Of a stretch of 48,227 bases of DNA, positions 33,087-40,990 are shown in pieces. Below the pieces are notes generated by a model, which saw only the letters and a program-made list of their open reading frames with translations, was not told the DNA's origin and searched no databases. Made by a program: the position numbers and the translations under genes. Location of the stretch: NCBI GenBank assembly GCA_947259985.1, contig CAMYOJ010000014.1, forward strand, positions 1 to 48,227. Reading direction: 5' to 3'. How positions within the stretch are numbered: position 1 is the stretch's first letter; each line of letters begins with the position of its first letter. The stretch comes from an uncultured Woeseiaceae bacterium (GTDB taxonomy: Bacteria; Pseudomonadota; Gammaproteobacteria; Steroidobacterales; Woeseiaceae).

Positions 33087-34736
33087 ATGTCAGACAGAAA
33101 CGATCGCGAATCCATGGAATTCGACGTTGTCATCGTTGGCGGCGGGCCCGCCGGCCTGGCGGCCGCGTGTCGATTATTGCAGCTCGATGAAAGCCTGTCC
33201 GTAGTCGTCGTTGAAAAGGGCAGCGAGATAGGCGCCCATGTCCTGTCCGGCAATGTGTTCGAGCCTACGGGGCTCGATGAGCTGTTCCCGGACTGGAAGA
33301 ACATGGGTGCGCCGGTCGAAACGGAGTGCACGGGCGACCTGGTGCACTACCTGACGAGCGAGCAGAAGGCTGTGCGCGTGCCCGGGTTGTTCCTGCCGCG
33401 CCCAATGCACAATGACGGCAATTACATCATCAGTCTCGGCCAGCTGTGCCAGTGGATGGGCGAGCAGGCAGAAGCGATGGGCGTGAACGTGTTTCCGGGC
33501 TTTGCCGCGTCCGAGATCCTGTACGACTCCGACGGCCGTGTCACCGGAGTCGCTACGAGCGACATGGGCGTCGGCAAGGATGGCGAGAAGAAGGGCGCTT
33601 TCCAGGCAGGTTACGAGTTGCTCGGCAAGTACACGGTTTTCGCAGAAGGCGTGCGTGGCAGTCTCAGCGAACAAGTCATGCAGCGCTTCGACTTGCGCAG
33701 CAAGGCCGATCCGCAGCACTACGGTATCGGCATCAAGGAAGTCTGGGAGATTGACCCCGACAAGCACCAGGAGGGCCTGGTCGTGCATACCACCGGCTGG
33801 CCCCTGGACAATCGCACCGAGGGTGGCGGGTTTCTCTATCACGCGGCCAACAACAAGGTGTACCTGGGAATGATTATTGCGCTGAATTACAGCAATCCGC
33901 ACCTGTCGACGTTCGATGAGTTCCAGCGCTGGAAGCTGCACCCCAGGATTCGAACCTACCTCGAGGGTGGCAAGCGCATTGCGTACGGCGCACGTGCCGT
34001 GAACAAGGGCGGCTTGCAGTCGCTGCCCAAGCTCGTTTTTCCGGGTGGCATGCTGGTTGGCTGCAGTGCCGGATTCCTGAACGCCGTCAAGATCAAGGGT
34101 GCGCACACGGCGATCAAGACGGGCATGCTGGCGGCCGAGAGCATTCACAAGGCGCTGTCGTCAGGGGACCAGGGGCAGCCGGAGCTTGACGATTATGAGG
34201 CCAGCGTCCGCGACTCGTGGGTATACAGGGAACTCCACAAGGGCCGCAACTTTAGTCCCGCGCTGAAAAGGTTTGGCGTGTTCCTCGGAGCGGCGTTCGC
34301 ATTCATCGACCAGAACATATTCTTCGGCAAACTGCCATTCACGTGGCACAGTCGCGTGCCCGACCACGAGTCACTCCGAAAAGCCAGTGATGCGGAACCG
34401 ATCGAATACCCGAAGCCCGATGGTGTCATCACTTTCGACAAACTTTCGTCGGTATTCCTGTCGAGCACGAATCACGAGGAAGACCAGCCGTCGCATCTCA
34501 AGCTCAGGGACGAGTCGATTCCCCTCGAATATAATTTGCCCAATTTTGACGAGCCGGCACAGCGCTATTGTCCGGCGGGCGTTTACGAGATTGTCGACGA
34601 GGGCGGTGAAAAACGCTTCCAGATCAATGCGCAGAACTGCGTGCACTGCAAGACCTGCGACATCAAGGATCCGCGGCAGAATATCGTCTGGGACGTGCCC
34701 GAAGGCGGGGGCGGTCCCAACTATGCGAATATGTGA
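33087..34736 (+). CDS. Electron-transfer flavoprotein:ubiquinone oxidoreductase
   Basis: A 549-residue membrane-associated flavoprotein that moves electrons from reduced ETF to ubiquinone. The FAD-binding motif is VVIVGGGPAGLAAACRLL (residues 13-30). The C-terminal 4Fe-4S ligands are in NCVHCKTCDIKDPRQNIVW, and the family ending WDVPEGGGGPNYANM is present. GCSAGFLNAVKIKGAHTAIKTGM marks the substrate region. It is full length. ETF subunit genes are not in the window. Function fits the acyl-CoA dehydrogenases at 14.4-16.8 kb, whose electrons it would receive. Confidence 0.96.
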   Translation: MSDRNDRESMEFDVVIVGGGPAGLAAACRLLQLDESLSVVVVEKGSEIGAHVLSGNVFEPTGLDELFPDWKNMGAPVETECTGDLVHYLTSEQKAVRVPGLFLPRPMHNDGNYIISLGQLCQWMGEQAEAMGVNVFPGFAASEILYDSDGRVTGVATSDMGVGKDGEKKGAFQAGYELLGKYTVFAEGVRGSLSEQVMQRFDLRSKADPQHYGIGIKEVWEIDPDKHQEGLVVHTTGWPLDNRTEGGGFLYHAANNKVYLGMIIALNYSNPHLSTFDEFQRWKLHPRIRTYLEGGKRIAYGARAVNKGGLQSLPKLVFPGGMLVGCSAGFLNAVKIKGAHTAIKTGMLAAESIHKALSSGDQGQPELDDYEASVRDSWVYRELHKGRNFSPALKRFGVFLGAAFAFIDQNIFFGKLPFTWHSRVPDHESLRKASDAEPIEYPKPDGVITFDKLSSVFLSSTNHEEDQPSHLKLRDESIPLEYNLPNFDEPAQRYCPAGVYEIVDEGGEKRFQINAQNCVHCKTCDIKDPRQNIVWDVPEGGGGPNYANM

Positions 34737-34749
34737 TCGTAAGCGAGTA

Positions 34750-34817
34750 AATTAAGGGGACAGTTTAATTAAGGGGACAGTTTACTTAATTGCACACAGT
34801 AAACTGTCCCCTTAATT
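34750..34817. repeat. Tandem plus inverted AATTAAGGGGACAGTTTA repeat
   Basis: Two direct copies of AATTAAGGGGACAGTTTA start at 34750 and 34767 (period 17). The second copy, extended to 20 nt (34767-34786), is perfectly inverted at 34798-34817 around an 11-nt loop. It fills the convergent gap between ETF-QO and the SDR gene and ends one base from the latter's stop codon. A stem of this length should terminate transcription from both sides. I recall GGGGACAG-type palindromes near REP-associated Y1 transposase genes in proteobacteria; no transposase is present here. Confidence 0.9.
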
Positions 34818-34818
34818 G

Positions 34819-35586
34819 TTACTTTGGTTGCATCCGAATCGCGCCGTCGACGCGGATCGTCTCGCCATTCACCATCGGGTTGCCGTAGATGTAGGCCGCC
34901 GTATCGGCGTATTCCTCGGGCCGTCCCAGTCGGGGCGGAAACGGCACCTGCTTGCCAAGCGAGTCCTGCACTTCCTCGGGCATGCCGGCCACCATTGGCG
35001 TCTTGAAAATCCCGGGCGCTATCGTGTTGACACGTATCCCGAACTGCGCAAATTCGCGGGCCAGTGGCAGCATCATGCCGACGATACCGCCCTTGGAGGC
35101 TGAATACGCCGCTTGGCCAATCTGCCCTTCGAAGGCTGCGATCGAAGCCGTGCTAATGATGACGCCGCGCTCGCCGTCATCGTTGGCATCGTTCAGCTGC
35201 ATGACGGCAGCCGCTTCCTTCGTGACGTTGTAGGAACCAACCAGGTTGACCTGGATGACACGGTTGAATTTTTCGGCCGGCCATGGTCCTTCGCGGCCGA
35301 GCGTGCGGCCAGCCGTGGCAATGCCGGCGCAGTTGACGGCAAGCGTAATGCCGCCCATGAATTCGCTGGCGGTTTTGATCGCGGCCTGTACCGAAGCTTC
35401 GTCCGATACGTCGGTATTGATATACAGCGCGCGCTCGCCAAGTTCCGCAGCTTGCGCTTCACCCTGCTCATCGTTGATGTCCAGTAGCACGGCGTGGCCG
35501 CCTGCCTCACTGATACGCCTGGCCGTCGCGAGGCCCAGGCCCGATGCACCGCCCGTAATGACGGCTTTTGCGCTCGATAGTTGCAT
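34819..35586 (-). CDS. SDR-family dehydrogenase, 3-hydroxyacyl-CoA dehydrogenase type
   Basis: A 255-residue short-chain dehydrogenase with complete motifs: TGGASGLGLA (11-20), NCAG, ISTASIAAFEG, and the catalytic YSASK in AAYSASKGGIVGMMLP. Sequence features such as VNTIAPGIFKTPM and VPFPPRLGRPEEYADTAAYI resemble the type-2 (HSD17B10-like) 3-hydroxyacyl-CoA dehydrogenases. I use ATG 35586, preceded by GGGGA; the open frame extends 21 codons into the thiolase end. It lies 14 bp after the thiolase on the same strand, so the two probably catalyse successive steps, oxidation then thiolysis of a short or branched 3-hydroxyacyl-CoA. Confidence 0.88.
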   Translation of the reverse strand: MQLSSAKAVITGGASGLGLATARRISEAGGHAVLLDINDEQGEAQAAELGERALYINTDVSDEASVQAAIKTASEFMGGITLAVNCAGIATAGRTLGREGPWPAEKFNRVIQVNLVGSYNVTKEAAAVMQLNDANDDGERGVIISTASIAAFEGQIGQAAYSASKGGIVGMMLPLAREFAQFGIRVNTIAPGIFKTPMVAGMPEEVQDSLGKQVPFPPRLGRPEEYADTAAYIYGNPMVNGETIRVDGAIRMQPK

Positions 35587-35600
35587 TTGAGTCCCCTTGC

Positions 35601-36782
35601 TCAGTCGATTTCGAGAGCGATCGCGGTTGCTTCGCCGCCCCCGATACATTGTGTCGCGATGCCGCGTTTCAGCCCGCCGGCGCGGAGCGCGTGCAGCAAC
35701 GTAACAGAGATGCGGCAGCCCGTGGCGCCGATCGGGTGGCCGAGTGCGCAGGCGCCGCCATTCACGTTGACCTTCGAATGGTCGATGTCTACGTCATGCA
35801 TGGCCGCCATCGTCACGACGGCGAAGGCTTCGTTGATTTCGTAGAGGTCCACGTCGCCGGGTGTCCAGCCCAGCTTCTCGTGCAGTGCCTTAAGCGCGTA
35901 CACGGGCGCCGTTGTGAACCAGGCCGGTTCCTGGGCAAACGCCGAATGCGCGACGATTCTCGCGAGTGGCGCGAGTCCGCGTTTCTCTGCTTCCGAGGCG
36001 GACATCAACATGACAGCCGCGGCGCCGTCGGAAATCGACGACGACGTAGCCGCCGTGACCGTGCCGTCCTTACGGAATGCCGGCCGCAGGCTTGGGATCT
36101 TGTCGATACTGACAGTGCCGGGGGTTTCGTCCTCGCTGACCGTCGTGTCGCCGCGCCGGGAGCTAATCGTTACCGGCGCGATTTCCGCGGCGAATGTGCC
36201 TTCGGCGACAGCACGTTGAGCGCGCGTGACCGATTCGATCGCGAACGCGTCCATCTGCTCGCGACTGAACTCGTATTTGTCAGCCGTCAGCTGCGCGAAG
36301 TGCCCCATCATCTCGCCTTCATACGGGTCCTGCAGGCCATCGTAGAACATGTGATCGAGGGTCTGTTGGTGTCCCATGCGGTAGCCGCTGCGCGCCTTCG
36401 GCAACAGGTAGGGCGCATTGCTCATGGACTCGAGGCCACCGGCGATGATGATGGCAGCACTCCCTGCCTTGATCAGGTCGTGGCCCAGGATTATGGATTC
36501 CATCCCCGAGCCACACATCTTGTTGATGGTGGTGCAGGGGACGTCCTCGGGAATGCCGGCGCCGAGGGCCGCCTGGCGTGCAGGCGCCTGGCCGAGGCCC
36601 GCAGGCAATACGCATCCCATGAGCACCTGGTCGACATCGGCGGCGTCGACGCCGGTATCGGCGACGGCGGAACGGATGGTGGCGGCTCCCAGCTGTGGTG
36701 CCGTGGCGCCGCTGAGTACGCCCTGGAATGCACCGATCGGTGTGCGTTTCGCAGCAACGATGACGACGGGATCAGCACTCAT
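35601..36782 (-). CDS. Acetyl-CoA C-acyltransferase (thiolase)
   Basis: A 393-residue thiolase. The acyl-accepting Cys is Cys90 in TINKMCGSGMESI; GGACALGHPIGATGCRI carries the active-site His; CIGGGEATAIALE holds the second Cys near the C-terminus. Length equals the biosynthetic/degradative acetyl-CoA acetyltransferase type. An AGGAG site precedes the ATG. It is the first gene of a thiolase-SDR pair. It could act in acetoacetyl-CoA formation or breakdown, or in 2-methylacetoacetyl-CoA cleavage in isoleucine catabolism; sequence alone does not decide. Confidence 0.93.
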   Translation of the reverse strand: MSADPVVIVAAKRTPIGAFQGVLSGATAPQLGAATIRSAVADTGVDAADVDQVLMGCVLPAGLGQAPARQAALGAGIPEDVPCTTINKMCGSGMESIILGHDLIKAGSAAIIIAGGLESMSNAPYLLPKARSGYRMGHQQTLDHMFYDGLQDPYEGEMMGHFAQLTADKYEFSREQMDAFAIESVTRAQRAVAEGTFAAEIAPVTISSRRGDTTVSEDETPGTVSIDKIPSLRPAFRKDGTVTAATSSSISDGAAAVMLMSASEAEKRGLAPLARIVAHSAFAQEPAWFTTAPVYALKALHEKLGWTPGDVDLYEINEAFAVVTMAAMHDVDIDHSKVNVNGGACALGHPIGATGCRISVTLLHALRAGGLKRGIATQCIGGGEATAIALEID

Positions 36783-36860
36783 TATCTATTCTCCTGGTGA
36801 CTCATTGCCGGCCGGCGACGATACTTTCCTCCACAATTACGAGCGGCGCAATACTATGAA

Positions 36861-37622
36861 TTACGTACTTGCCTGCGCCGTATCCTCGCTGGTCCGCGGT
36901 ACGAGATCCGGTTCATCAAGAACCATGAGAATCCGCTGCCTTGCGGCTTCCGCGAGCGTGCTGCTGTCCGAGAAGTCCGGATCACCCGGCGCAATCGCCG
37001 CCAGGATGTCGACCTGCAGGTGGTTCGGCCGCGGCAGGACCCGTCCTGCCGGCATAAAGTAACGTGTGCCGCTGATAGCCACGGGTATCACAGGCAGCTC
37101 GCCGCGTAGCGCCGCGACGAACGCGCCGCCGCGAAAGCGGCCAACGCCGCGTTTCTTGAGAAACGTGCCTTCGGGGAAGAAGCCCAGTGATTCGCCGTCT
37201 TGCGCGGCCTTGACGATTTGCCGGGCATCGCGCGCGCTGCCGCTCAGATGATTGCGCTCGACGAACTTGGAGCCGGAACGCCTGAGCAGGAAATGGGCGA
37301 CAGGAATGTTGCGCATTTCGCCTTTGATCACAAAATTGAAATGCCCGGGCAGGTATGCTTTGAGCAGCAGGCCGTCGACATAGCTGGCGTGGTTGGCGAC
37401 GACGATGCAATGGTCGGGTGGCAGGTTGTCGACCCCTGTCACGGTGACGCGGGTTCCGGTCACGATGAACAGGGCCCGGGTTATCACGGCTGCGACGCGC
37501 TGCCGCCTGTGCATGCCGGGAACGAATATTGTGGCCAGCAGCGCGGCGATGACCGCCACCGCGAAGGCGAGCCAGGCATAGATGCCCCAAAGGACATGGA
37601 GGCCGCGTGTGACCCAGTTCAC
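36861..37622 (-). CDS. plsC: 1-acyl-sn-glycerol-3-phosphate acyltransferase
   Basis: A 253-residue inner-membrane acyltransferase for phosphatidic acid synthesis. A hydrophobic helix occupies about residues 8-34. The HX4D catalytic motif is NHASYVDG with His78 and Asp83. FPEGTFLKKRGVGRFRGG supplies the glycerophosphate-binding motif, and PVIPVAI follows. GTG 37622 is the start; GAAGG lies 13 nt upstream, which is rather far. It is monocistronic and divergent from xerD. It could also be a lysophospholipid acyltransferase of the same family. Confidence 0.9.
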   Translation of the reverse strand: MNWVTRGLHVLWGIYAWLAFAVAVIAALLATIFVPGMHRRQRVAAVITRALFIVTGTRVTVTGVDNLPPDHCIVVANHASYVDGLLLKAYLPGHFNFVIKGEMRNIPVAHFLLRRSGSKFVERNHLSGSARDARQIVKAAQDGESLGFFPEGTFLKKRGVGRFRGGAFVAALRGELPVIPVAISGTRYFMPAGRVLPRPNHLQVDILAAIAPGDPDFSDSSTLAEAARQRILMVLDEPDLVPRTSEDTAQAST

Positions 37623-37849
37623 TTTATGTTAATGCCTTCTGTAATCTGTGACAGCGATCACGCCGGGCCCCGTGCTTCGTCAGCATACTCATAAACCTTG
37701 AAAAATCCGTCGCTTGGCGATGCTTTAGCCGTAAGGGCGGTTTTGACAGTTATTGCGATACGGTTGTTTTTGACCGGCGTATGCTACCAGTCTGCCGCCT
37801 TGGTTGGCAGACACTCATCGCGGCAAAGGAATGCGCGACAGACAATTGG

Positions 37850-38791
37850 ATGTTTATGGGCAGCAGCAACAAACAGAGCAAGACTGATTCGCACCTCGTG
37901 CAACGCTCGGAAGAGCTTGTGGACCGGTTTCTGGATGCGATCTGGATGGAACGTGGCCTGTCGAAGAACACGCTGGGCGCTTACCGTGCGGATCTCATGA
38001 CGCTGGGTCGTGGACTCTCCGAGAACGACAAGTCCATCGAAATGGCCGACAAGTCGGACCTCCTGGACTTCATCGCCAAACGGGTGGAGAGCGGCGCCAA
38101 GCCACGCTCCACGGCGCGTCAGCTGTCGAGCTTTCGTCGTTTCTTCCGTTACATCATGCGCGAGGGCATGCGCAGTTCGGACCCCACCGCCGAAATTGAG
38201 ATGCCACGTATCGGCCGGTCGCTACCGAAGACGCTGTCCGAGGACGAGGTTGATGCACTTCTCAATGCGCCCAATACGGATGAGCCGTTGGGTCACCGTG
38301 ACCGTGCAATGCTCGAGCTCCTTTACGCCACGGGCCTGCGCGTTTCGGAACTCATCAATCTCAAGCAATCGCAGATCAACTTCAACCAGGGTGTCTTGCG
38401 CATCGTCGGCAAGGGTGACCGCGAGCGCCTGATCCCGCTCGGCGACGAATCGCAGCGTTGGCTAAGGGAGTTCATCAACGGACCGCGCATGGAGATTCTG
38501 CTCGAGCGCCAGACTGACTACCTGTTTCCGACACGCCGCGGCGATCGCATGACGCGCCAGGCGTTCTGGCACATTATCAAGCGCTACGCCGAGAAAGCGG
38601 GCGTGAGGCAGAAGATGTCGCCCCATAGCCTGCGGCATGCTTTCGCAACGCATCTTCTCAATCGCGGTGCCGACCTCCGGGTTGTGCAGATGCTGCTCGG
38701 TCACAGCGACCTCTCCACGACGCAGATCTACACGCACGTGGCGCGCGAACGTCTCAAGGAACTGCACGGCGAGCATCACCCACGCGGCTGA
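37850..38791 (+). CDS. xerD: Tyrosine recombinase XerD
   Basis: A 313-residue site-specific recombinase that resolves chromosome dimers at dif with XerC. From ATG 37850 the catalytic residues are Arg164 (ATGLRVSEL), Lys188 (VGKGDRERLIPL), His259 and Arg262 (PHSLRHAFATHLL), His285 (LLGHSDLSTTQ) and Tyr294 (QIYTHV). The N-terminal core-binding domain is at about 20-110. The C-terminal HVARERLKELHGEHHPRG is that of XerD rather than a phage integrase. The open frame begins at 37781, but ATG 37850 or 37856 fits the usual length of about 300 better; no good ribosome-binding site settles it. It is followed by a DsbC-like gene, an order often seen for xerD-dsbC. Confidence 0.92.
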   Translation: MFMGSSNKQSKTDSHLVQRSEELVDRFLDAIWMERGLSKNTLGAYRADLMTLGRGLSENDKSIEMADKSDLLDFIAKRVESGAKPRSTARQLSSFRRFFRYIMREGMRSSDPTAEIEMPRIGRSLPKTLSEDEVDALLNAPNTDEPLGHRDRAMLELLYATGLRVSELINLKQSQINFNQGVLRIVGKGDRERLIPLGDESQRWLREFINGPRMEILLERQTDYLFPTRRGDRMTRQAFWHIIKRYAEKAGVRQKMSPHSLRHAFATHLLNRGADLRVVQMLLGHSDLSTTQIYTHVARERLKELHGEHHPRG

Positions 38792-38807
38792 TCGCAGGCC
38801 GCGGCTC

Positions 38808-38816
38808 TGCTAAACT
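38808..38816 (+). promoter_or_regulatory. Extended -10 promoter element before the dsbC-like gene
   Basis: TGC followed by TAAACT gives a good extended -10, 70 nt before the start codon and 17 bp after the xerD stop, with a GC-rich stretch downstream. Confidence 0.45.
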
Positions 38817-38885
38817 TGCGGCCCTCCCGAGGAACCGCCGCCGTTGCTGCGGGTCTTAAGGGCATGCGCCTTACCAGGAACTGCG

Positions 38886-39635
38886 ATGATTATTAAGCGA
38901 ACCATTGAAATCCGCCTGCTGCCGGCTCTGGCCGCAATTCTTCTGTGGACGGCATCAGCCGCAGCGGCAGAAGACGCGGAGCTTGAGGCCGTGCGCGCCA
39001 AGATCTCGACGAAGTTCGAATCGGTCAACGCCGAGGACATAAACCCGAGCCCTATTGATGGCTGGTACACGGTACAGAAGGGCTCCGTGGTTGCTTACGT
39101 GTCGGCCGATGGCCGCTACCTGCTGCAGGGCGATCTGATCGACCTCGACATGCAGGTCAACCTGACCGAGATCAGCCGCAACGACGCGCGTCGCGACCTG
39201 GTTGCCTCGCTTGAAGACGAGCGTTCGATCGTGTTCTCGCCCACGGAGGTCAAGCACACGGTAACCGTATTCACCGACATCGATTGCACCTACTGTCGAA
39301 AGCTGCACAGTGAGATAGACGATTACCTCGAGAAGGGCATCCAGGTCCGCTACGTGCTGTACCCGCGCAACGGTCCGGCCTCAAAGGCGTGGAGCACGTC
39401 GGAGGACGTCTGGTGTGCCCGCGACCGCAACGCGGCGCTGACGGCCGCGAAGCTCGACCGGTCATTCGAGACCGCCAAGTGCGACACGTCGGTCGTATCC
39501 GAACATTACACGCTCGGCCGGGATATCGGCCTGAGCGGTACACCCGCGATCGTGTTCGAAGATGGCACCCTGGTCGGTGGCTACCTGCCGCCCGCAGCAC
39601 TTTCCATGCGGCTGGAGCAAAACGGGCTCAACTAG
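38886..39635 (+). CDS. dsbC: Periplasmic thiol:disulfide isomerase, DsbC/DsbG family
   Basis: A 249-residue exported protein. The N-terminus is a signal peptide (IIKRTIEIR then LLPALAAILLWTASAAAA, cleavage near residue 27). A short N-terminal dimerisation domain follows, then a thioredoxin fold with the CxxC pair Cys134/Cys137 in DIDCTYCRKLH and the cis-Pro loop SGTPAIVF. Further cysteines (VWCARDR, AKCDTS) match the second disulfide of DsbC. It would rearrange wrong disulfides in periplasmic proteins, kept reduced by DsbD, which is not in the window. I use ATG 38886 with AGGAA upstream. Its stop overlaps that of the convergent Nudix gene by 2 bp. Confidence 0.9.
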   Translation: MIIKRTIEIRLLPALAAILLWTASAAAAEDAELEAVRAKISTKFESVNAEDINPSPIDGWYTVQKGSVVAYVSADGRYLLQGDLIDLDMQVNLTEISRNDARRDLVASLEDERSIVFSPTEVKHTVTVFTDIDCTYCRKLHSEIDDYLEKGIQVRYVLYPRNGPASKAWSTSEDVWCARDRNAALTAAKLDRSFETAKCDTSVVSEHYTLGRDIGLSGTPAIVFEDGTLVGGYLPPAALSMRLEQNGLN

Positions 39636-40165
39636 GAATGCGAGCGGCGTAGCTCGTGAAAATGTACGCCGCGGTCCTTGCCTCGATCCTCAAAGTACTT
39701 TTTCAGGGCGAACGTGCCGCTCTGGAATGCGATGTCGTCCCAGGGGATCTCCTCTTCACCGAACATCGCGACCTCCAGGCTTTCCTCTCCGACGCCGTAA
39801 TCGCTGACAAGCCTGCCCTCGAAAAACAGGTGTACCTGGCCCGCGTCAATGACATCGACCGAGGCAAACAGGCGACCGAGCTCTACCGTGGCGCAGGCTT
39901 CCTCGAGCGTCTCGCGGGCCGCGCCACCGGCCAGCGTCTCGCCGAGTTCCATAAAACCGGCGGGCACGGTCCAGTAACCATGGCGCGGCTCGATCGCACG
40001 CTTGCAAAGAAGCACCTTGCCATTGCGCTCGGCGACGCAGCCCACGACGATGAGCGGGTTCTGGTAATGAATCACGCCGCAGTCATCGCAGACCCAGCGT
40101 TCGTGGGTGTCGTTGTCAGGAGTCTTGCGGCTCACAGAAGCGCCGCACTTTGAGCAATAGTTCAT
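39632..40165 (-). CDS. Zinc-ribbon Nudix hydrolase
   Basis: A 177-residue protein with an N-terminal four-cysteine zinc ribbon (Cys4, Cys7, Cys26, Cys29), then a Nudix domain. The Nudix box begins at Gly70 (GFMELGE, 70-76) and continues with RETLEE at 84-89. The metal-binding glutamates are present, but the final conserved Gly of the box is Cys91. The layout resembles the ribbon-plus-Nudix part of NADH pyrophosphatase (NudC), but it is shorter and lacks the longer NudC N-terminal domain. The substrate is a nucleoside diphosphate derivative of unknown identity. Its ATG lies 35 nt from the 3' end of tRNA-Leu on the same strand, so one transcript may carry both. Confidence 0.88.
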   Translation of the reverse strand: MNYCSKCGASVSRKTPDNDTHERWVCDDCGVIHYQNPLIVVGCVAERNGKVLLCKRAIEPRHGYWTVPAGFMELGETLAGGAARETLEEACATVELGRLFASVDVIDAGQVHLFFEGRLVSDYGVGEESLEVAMFGEEEIPWDDIAFQSGTFALKKYFEDRGKDRGVHFHELRRSHS

Positions 40166-40166
40166 C

Positions 40167-40200
40167 TTGGCTACAGAGTCGTTTTGGCTACAGAGTCGTT
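40167..40200. repeat. Perfect 17-bp tandem duplication between tRNA-Leu and the Nudix gene
   Basis: TTGGCTACAGAGTCGTT occurs at 40167-40183 and again at 40184-40200. The two copies fill the whole gap from the tRNA CCA end to the base before the Nudix start codon. The last T of the second copy is also the first base of the encoded CCA on the other strand. Confidence 0.95.
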
Positions 40201-40286
40201 GGTGCCGGGAGGGGGAATCGAACCCCCACTTCCTTTCGGAAACCGGATTTTGAATCCGGCGCGTCTACCAGTTCCGCCATCCCGGC
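40200..40286 (-). tRNA. tRNA-Leu(CAA)
   Basis: The reverse strand folds as a class II tRNA of 87 nt including an encoded CCA (40202-40200). The acceptor stem pairs GCCGGGA with TCCCGGC and A73 follows. The D-loop contains GGTAGACG. The anticodon stem-loop is CCGGA-TTCAAAA-TCCGG, giving anticodon CAA, which reads UUG. The long variable arm (TTTCCGAAAGGAAGT) is typical of tRNA-Leu, and the T-arm reads GGGGGTTCGATTCCCCC. It is the only RNA gene recognised here. Confidence 0.96.
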
Positions 40287-40328
40287 TCGTGGGCGTCAGG
40301 TGGGGCTTGCCCCGCCCGAAAGGCGCAC

Positions 40329-40334
40329 AGTATA
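40329..40334 (-). promoter_or_regulatory. Candidate -10 box for tRNA-Leu
   Basis: TATACT on the reverse strand lies 42 nt before the mature tRNA 5' end and is followed by a G+C-rich stretch, GTGCGCC, as expected for a stable-RNA promoter under stringent control. The -35 region is weak. Confidence 0.45.
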
Positions 40335-40379
40335 TGCGTGCAGCAACGCGTGTGCGACCCTTTGCGGCGCATAAGCATC

Positions 40380-40385
40380 TAAGAT
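40380..40385 (+). promoter_or_regulatory. Candidate -10 box abutting the sigma factor start
   Basis: TAAGAT ends 7 nt before ATG 40393. No Shine-Dalgarno sequence is visible between them, so a leaderless mRNA is possible. Confidence 0.35.
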
Positions 40386-40392
40386 CACAGAT

Positions 40393-40989
40393 ATGAGCAA
40401 GTTTGCCGACATCCAGATCGATCCGGCCATCGTCAAACGGGCCGCCCGGGGCGATTCGAAGGCGCACGAGATCATCTACCGGGCGTTCGCGACGCCCGTC
40501 TATTCGATTTGCCTGCGTTTCACCAAGGTGCCCGCGCATGCCGAGGATCTCGTGCAGGAGACGTTTATCGAGATCATGCGGTCGATCGCCAGGTTTCGCG
40601 GTGAGGCCGCATTGGGCAGCTGGATCCGGCGCATTGCTGTGTCCAAGGCGCTGATGTTCCTGCGCTCGGCATGGACCAAACGCGGGCAGACCTTCGAGGA
40701 CGACTGGCAGGACATCACGGAGGGGCAGGCGACGAGTCACGGCATTTCGAGCCATCCCGACGATGCGCTCGATCTCGATGCTGCGCTGGCGAATCTGCCG
40801 GACGTCAGTCGCGCCGTCGTCTGGTTGCACGATGTCGAAGGATTTACTCACAAGGAAATTGCAGGACTGATGGGTAAGACCGAGAGTTTTTCAAAGTCGC
40901 AGCTATCGCGGGCGTATCAACGCCTGCGGCCGATGCTCGCAGTCGACGAAAACACGCAGCCGGACGGGGCTGTGGCCAGGAGTTACTGA
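40393..40989 (+). CDS. ECF-type RNA polymerase sigma factor
   Basis: A 198-residue sigma-70 family protein with regions 2 and 4 only. Region 2 runs about 20-95 and includes VYSICLRFTKVPAHAEDLVQETFIEIMRSIARFRGEAALGSWIRRIA. Region 4 runs about 118-178 (LDAALANLPDVSRAVVWLHDVEGFTHKEIAGLMGKTESFSKSQLSRAYQRLR). This matches extracytoplasmic-function sigma factors. It starts an operon with a single-pass membrane protein (1-bp gap) and a PDZ protein. By analogy with other ECF modules, the membrane protein may hold it inactive until an envelope signal arrives. The regulon is unknown. Confidence 0.9.
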   Translation: MSKFADIQIDPAIVKRAARGDSKAHEIIYRAFATPVYSICLRFTKVPAHAEDLVQETFIEIMRSIARFRGEAALGSWIRRIAVSKALMFLRSAWTKRGQTFEDDWQDITEGQATSHGISSHPDDALDLDAALANLPDVSRAVVWLHDVEGFTHKEIAGLMGKTESFSKSQLSRAYQRLRPMLAVDENTQPDGAVARSY

Positions 40990-40990
40990 A

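Noticed and set aside
35568-36800. 410-codon open frame opposite the thiolase
   Set aside because: The thiolase has all catalytic motifs; the opposite frame has none.
37623-37849. Possible riboswitch in the plsC-xerD gap
   Set aside because: I compared the gap with the c-di-GMP riboswitch consensus and found no match; only weak promoter-like boxes are seen.
37850-38791. Tyrosine recombinase as a mobile-element integrase
   Set aside because: The C-terminus and length are those of housekeeping XerD, the neighbour is dsbC, and no attachment sites or phage genes are present.
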